Shown here piece by piece: positions 59,501-64,000 of a stretch of DNA of 64,000 nt. The position numbers were made by a program, and so were the translations under genes. A model generated the notes under the pieces. That model had not been told where the DNA came from. It searched no databases and saw only the letters and a program-made list of their open reading frames with translations. Positions within the stretch are counted from its first letter, which is position 1. The number at the start of each line of letters is the position of its first letter. Source of the stretch: Balanoglossus misakiensis (lineage: Eukaryota; Hemichordata). The stretch spans positions 7,068,001 to 7,132,000 of the forward strand of contig CM082589.2 of assembly GCA_040954595.2 (NCBI GenBank), given 5' to 3'.

Positions 59501-62500
59501 GATCTGACATTTATTTGGCGTAACAATTTTCAGTGTTGGTGAAATTGAGTTTCCATCATTTTAATAAGACTGTTCATAATCTGAATGACTTCTTTCACTT
59601 CATGGAAAATGTCGGATCATTTCGCCACTTTTGAAAACGACAACACACCAAGATGTCATTCAGCATTTGGCGAGAATTCCCACTCCGCTGAAATACCACC
59701 TCAACTCACCTTGAAGCCTGCCTGCTTTAAAAAGTGTCCCAGTTTCGCTACAATCTCATTGTACCTCTCCTGCGACCAGCCCACGTTGTCCAATTTATTG
59801 ACGGCGACCGCCAGTTGGGTGACGCCCAGCGACCTGACCAGCATTGCATGCTCTCGCGTCTGGCCGCCCGACTCGAAACCCGCTTCGAATTCACCACGGC
59901 TCGCATCAACTACTAATATTGCAACATCTGCCTGCAATGCGAAATGCAAATCAAAATGACAGTGGTTATTTTGGGGGGATGGCTTTCTTTTTCGCATTCT
60001 ACACACAGAGACTTGCATGGATACTTTTAACCTAGCTAAGGAGTCTGACTAATAATTATATCAGCTGACTATGGTCACACTCCTTAGCTAGATCAAAATT
60101 ATCCACTCTAGTATGGTCAGACTCTTTAGGTAGGTTAAAATTATCCACTCTAGTCTCTGTGTACAGAATGTCTTTTTCAATGATATCAAAATTATATTGA
60201 TTAGTTAGTTTGTTCTCAAGTTCGTTTACACACATAATTTGGTCTACTCCAATTCTAGGTTTCACTTCTGACATTTTCAAAGGGGTAGTTCTGTCTGAAC
60301 TGTATGTGTGCGACTTTTCTGTTTATAAACACGCTATCAGGATCCCTCACCTGTGCGGCACCAGTAATCATATTAGGAATAAAATCTTTATGTCCGGGTG
60401 CATCCAGAAGGGTTATAATCTTCTTGGTGGTTTCGAAATTGGTCAGACCAACATCCATTGTGATACCCCTGCAGAATACCAAAACAAACAAAAAAATAAA
60501 TAAAAACAGAAAAATCAGCTCACACTGGGCTAACCCAGTTGAAACACAAGTGTTACAATGGTGCTAGCATTATGCTGGCCATGGCAACATCCAGAGCTAT
60601 TCTGAAGTATTGCAGTGGTATGCTATAAGATGGCACTATTGTGATACCTGAGCTAGCCCAGAGTCAGCCCAGTTGGAAAGTGAGATGCGATATGTACTGT
60701 ACTGTCCCTGTAAGTCACAGATTTTTATGTTTTCCTACGGTCTACTGTAAAAGGCTTTATTTTTACGAGCAATAAATTTTCGCTATATACGCGAGAGCCA
60801 AAATAACGTGAAAATAAAAAGTCATGTAATTTTTTTTGAAGATATCGATGCAGTGAATGAAATAAGAGAACGCGAAAATTAATACTCGCGAAACAGTGGC
60901 CTCTCTCGATATCGCGTAAATTTCAACTCGCGAAAATAAGGTGTTTTACAGTACTTGAGTGCACGACTCTAGAGGGCGCCCCTCACCTTTCTCGTTCTTC
61001 GCCAGTTTCGTCCAAAACCCACGCGTATGCAAACGACGCCTTCCCGGCCTTCTTCGACTCCTGCTCGTACTTGTGCATGGTGCGCTTGTTGACGTTTCCC
61101 AGCAGGAAGAGGAGGTGGCCCATGAGTGTGGATTTGCCCGCGTCCACGTGTCCGATCACCACCAGATTGATGAGATCCTTGCCGCTGCCCTGTCGTTTCT
61201 CGTATTCAGCCATCACGTCTATGGTCTGAGGAACGAACACAGAATGCGCGATTAGGTTCAAATCTTCAGTGGTCAAAAAAATCATGTCTCTAACAGAACA
61301 ATCTATTTTATCTTAACCGGACAACAAAAACAGTGACGGCACTTGAGATATGTATCTGCCAGTCAGCTTATAACCGTCAACCATTACTGCTTTCTCACTC
61401 AAACTCAATCCCAATCCCAAACCACACAAATCTGCATGCAAAAGAGTCTTGAAATTCTTTACCATTGCTAACACACAACAAAACCAAAATGCCTTAAACT
61501 ACATATGGAATTTTCTTACATGTATAAGATCTGATATTTCACATTCGTTCATTTGCAGACAAACTTAACCTAGAATGAACATTCAGTTTCTCACATGGCT
61601 GTTCAAGTATTTCTGATGTTGCATTTTGGATACAACACAGCAGATTGTAGCACCAATATGGCAGAAAGTGTGTGAGTCTGGTTTTTAATAACTCCACTAA
61701 TGAACATGATTATTCAGGTCAAATGTCACACAGATGAAATTGACCTTCCATTCTTTTGAACTGTTTTCATTTTTTAAAACCCTTTTCACACTAAATTAAA
61801 GAATTTCAATTTTTCTAAACACAAAAAAATGGCAGGCTATATTTCATGTGTTTTATTGTCTTGTATCGTCCAATCTGCAGACTTGATGCTTTAACCCTAA
61901 CGCTGCCAAGTCAGTTGAAACTGGTTTGATTTCCAGGGTGCCTAGAATCCTGGCTCCCAGGCCCGTTAGACTGCCAAGTGCGAGTTACTCAGTAGGGTCT
62001 ATACAAGACCCTCAGACCAATACAGTGCAAACCAGTGCGATTTGGTACATTTTTCAGGGGGCTCAGACTGCCAAGTGTGTCTAAGTACGTATGAGAGCCA
62101 TGTCAAGACAGTCAAAATACATTTTAGAAGAAAAAGTGGCAAATACGTATTTTAAGGGAGTTGACACTCTAAACAGATATGACACCCAGTTGCATTAAGG
62201 TTAAGGTAACTTACAGGCAGTCTGGCCTTTGAGGAAACCCTTGGCATACTCGGCACACTGGAACTTGATGATAACGTGGACGGGGAATCCACAACAGATG
62301 TAGCCCCCATCAATCCTTCACCTGCAGTTTCTGTGGACACTGGCAATCCATTCCTATCCAGGTCAACTCTAAAGAACAGTAAACAAAATAGGTTTATTAC
62401 ATTTCATGACAGGGTTTAATATTTACAAAATTAGCCACGAAACATGCAAGTCTTTTCACACTCTTCATATCACTGACCATTATTTCAAAGTTATGTCACC

Positions 62501-64000
62501 CTCTACACCCACCATTATTTCAAACTTATCTCACCTTGTCTTTTTCCTTATTGCTCCTGTGTCTGATTCCTTAGTTGGCGGAAAACTCAGCCTTGCCAAA
62601 GCCGGAATTGTCTCTTCTTCGCTGGCAGCATTGTTTACATGAGATGTGGCTTCCTTCGATGGGGCAGCTTCGCTTGATGCAATTCCTATCATACAGACAG
62701 TGAATAAGAAATATATCGCAATCCGAGTCCTGTGTATTTCTCCTCATTGATTTGTACGTAGAAGAGTTAAATTAACATTGTCATTAAGCATGCATGGACA
62801 AAATTTACACATAAATTTTCGCAGTTGCTATCTAACAGTGATGTAAATTCAAAAAGCAGTTATTAGGTAAGTTTGCAGCACAGTAACAAAGAATAAGTAA
62901 AATGCATGGACATTTGCAACAAGGGCAAAATGTCCACTGCATGGCATATTGTAACAAAGTACAACACGAATCCAACAAAAATGCATAGAATGCACTGACT
63001 GGTTGGTGCTTAGGGGTACCACTTTCCCTCCATGATGGAGGGAGGGAGGGACTGTGGTGGTACAGTCAAACCCCTGTTAGTGGCCACCCCTATATCGCGG
63101 TCACCTCTATAGTATATAATGGCCACTTTGTTACAGACCCTGTGCAATTCACATGTGTGTTAATTAACCTCTATATAATTTATAAAGGTCACAGGACTCT
63201 CTATAAAGGCCAGTTTAGGAAAGTCCCAGGTTTGACTGTACTGATAACCGACATGACTGGGGAGGTTTATAGAAGCCGTCGGGCATTGAACCAAACATCG
63301 ATGGATATCCAAATTTGGATAATGACAAATCTTACTCTCTCCTGTCCTGCTGAAGGCCCCTCTCTGTCTTTCCTTCACGACATCGTCCGGCGACGGCGAG
63401 GCAAAATCGAACGGAACAATCGTCATCAGGTGTTCTTGCTGACGAGAGACAGATTTCTGCCTTTTGTAAGAGAACTGCTCGTGAACGGGCGGCTTTCTCT
63501 GCTGCACGGAGCGAGTCGCCTCAACCGGGCGGGTGCTGCTGCTGCTGGAGATTCTAGAGATCACTTCCAGGGTTTCCGGAAGTTCTTTGGATTCCGGGTG
63601 GCAGCAGATGACTCTGGCGAACATGGACGGCTCCCCACACACTGTTACATCAGTCGATGTCAGAGACGTCTCTGGCGATTCAGCAAATTGTACGGGGGAC
63701 CATCCGGTCGTCGGATCTTGGGGGTAGTTTTCCCTCGCGCCGTCGGTCATAGCTCTGCTCCTTTCTGCTTTTGATCTCCGCCTGACCCCTCGTTTCTTGG
63801 CCGGTTTTCCACCGTCGTCGGTCGTCCTCCGCTCATCGAAATCAAGTTTCTTGCTTGCTCTGTTGGTTTCTCTTGAAACGGGTGCCTCGCTGACGAGCTT
63901 GCTTAGAGGTGACGGCGTTTTGACGGAGAGTAAGCTGGACAGCGGGGCGGTCTCTCCAATCCCGACGAGGGGCCGCCTGCTTTCAGTACCGACCCCGGCA
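56574..64000 (-). CDS. HBS1L: HBS1L, translational GTPase of ribosome rescue, with Ski7-like exon (5' partial)
   Basis: Exons (- strand): >64000-63336, 62535-62685, 62215-62368, 60987-61225, 60351-60468, 59710-59931, 59370-59487, 59142-59210, 58805-58909, 58557-58647, 57899-58007, 57458-57558, 56927-57071, 56574-56594 (tentative, ends NDPSSL then TAG). Phases agree. The eEF1A-like G domain shows GHVDAGKST (G1), DAPGHKD (G3) and NKLD (G4), with [20 protein letters not shown] typical of Hbs1/eRF3; beta-barrel domains follow ([11 protein letters not shown]-like [33 protein letters not shown]). With Pelota it splits stalled ribosomes for no-go and non-stop decay. The 63336-64000 exon encodes [12 protein letters not shown] and PLSSLL-like motifs resembling the Ski7 (exosome/SKI-bridging) region of the vertebrate short HBS1L isoform. 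N-terminal exons lie beyond the window. Confidence 0.93.
57208..57296. mobile_element. Short pogo/Tigger-like MITE (CAGTGAAACCTGTC)
   Basis: Palindromic: 'cagtgaaacctgtcatta' left and 'taatagacaggtttcactg' right, TA on both sides, ~90 bp, in the HBS1L intron 57072-57457. The CAGTGAAACCT terminus and TA target are classic for Tigger-like MITEs. Confidence 0.75.
57845..57890. repeat. Imperfect (GACA)n microsatellite
   Basis: 'gacagacagacagacaggcaggcagacgg' tract just after the donor of the HBS1L exon 57899-58007 (transcript sense). Confidence 0.85.
58042..58395. mobile_element. Full-length AAAGGGACAAAGTCTCTCTC MITE
   Basis: About 354 bp with matching inverted ends, in the HBS1L intron 58008-58556. 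It is the most complete copy of the family that also fills THOC1 intron 3. Confidence 0.85.
58674..58790. mobile_element. Truncated GCGCATG/GAGACG MITE copy
   Basis: Inverted, shortened copy of the 21416-21714 element ('acttatacggtgcgcatgaa' to 'gagacgctttaaa'), in the 158-bp HBS1L intron between 58647 and 58805, of which it forms most. Confidence 0.8.
60743..60953. mobile_element. MITE (CTGTAAAACACTTTATTTTCGCGAG), copy 4
   Basis: In the HBS1L intron 60469-60986, ending 34 bp before the exon end. TA flanks both ends (tcTACTGTAAAA ... TTTTACAGTActt). Confidence 0.85.
61892..62206 (-). repeat. ~315-bp interspersed repeat (TTGGCAG family), copy 2 (inverted)
   Basis: Reverse-complement relative to 6151-6468, in the HBS1L intron 61226-62214, its end about 9 bp from the exon boundary. 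Clear collinear similarity over the full length. Confidence 0.7.
63063..63239. mobile_element. MITE with CAGTCAAACC termini, copy 2
   Basis: TA-flanked (ggTACAGTCAAACCCC ... GGTTTGACTGTActg), ~177 bp, opposite orientation to 9383-9550, in the HBS1L intron downstream of the Ski7-like exon. Confidence 0.8.

Overview
This is a eukaryotic nuclear window with spliced genes, GT-AG introns, convergent and divergent gene pairs, and many short non-autonomous DNA transposons in introns and intergenic DNA. The gene set is animal and chordate-like: THOC1, SLC35B3, HBS1L with a Ski7-like exon, a TRPC channel, a FAM167-like gene, an intronless TRIM-NHL gene and a THAP/BTB/zinc-finger gene. Small introns, one copy of genes that vertebrates keep as families, and heavy MITE load suggest an invertebrate deuterostome, most likely amphioxus (Branchiostoma). 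That assignment is inference; no marker settles it.

Layout. 1-684 (+): last exon of a PAPS-dependent sulfotransferase. 5864-11551 (+): four exons whose phases join a THAP finger, a linker, a BTB domain and eight C2H2-like fingers. 16377-18856 (+): two-exon FAM167-like gene. 20144-24772 (-): complete nine-exon SLC35B3, the Golgi PAPS transporter. 25501-34386 (+): complete 17-exon THOC1, ending in a death domain. SLC35B3 and THOC1 are divergent across about 730 bp that hold two perfect CRE palindromes. 36722-38959 (-): single-exon TRIM-NHL. 40425-47612 (-): complete ten-exon TRPC channel with an unusually long S3-S4 loop. 50230-51521 and 53644-54953 (+): tandem pair of small secreted-protein genes that I do not recognise. 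56574-64000 (-): HBS1L, open at the right edge, including a Ski7-like exon.

These are mostly unrelated housekeeping, signalling and regulatory genes, not a pathway cluster. The sulfotransferase and the PAPS transporter share a cofactor, and THOC1 and HBS1L/Ski7 both act on mRNA, but nothing shows that the linkage matters.

Repeats include at least seven short families present in two or more copies, one of them with clear 9-bp target duplications. There are also near-perfect hairpins, a three-unit array of large palindromes (35311-36060), a 149-bp tandem duplication and a LINE remnant. I saw no rRNA, tRNA or CRISPR array. Exon boundaries were set by hand from splice consensus, reading phase and family resemblance; no transcript or database was consulted.
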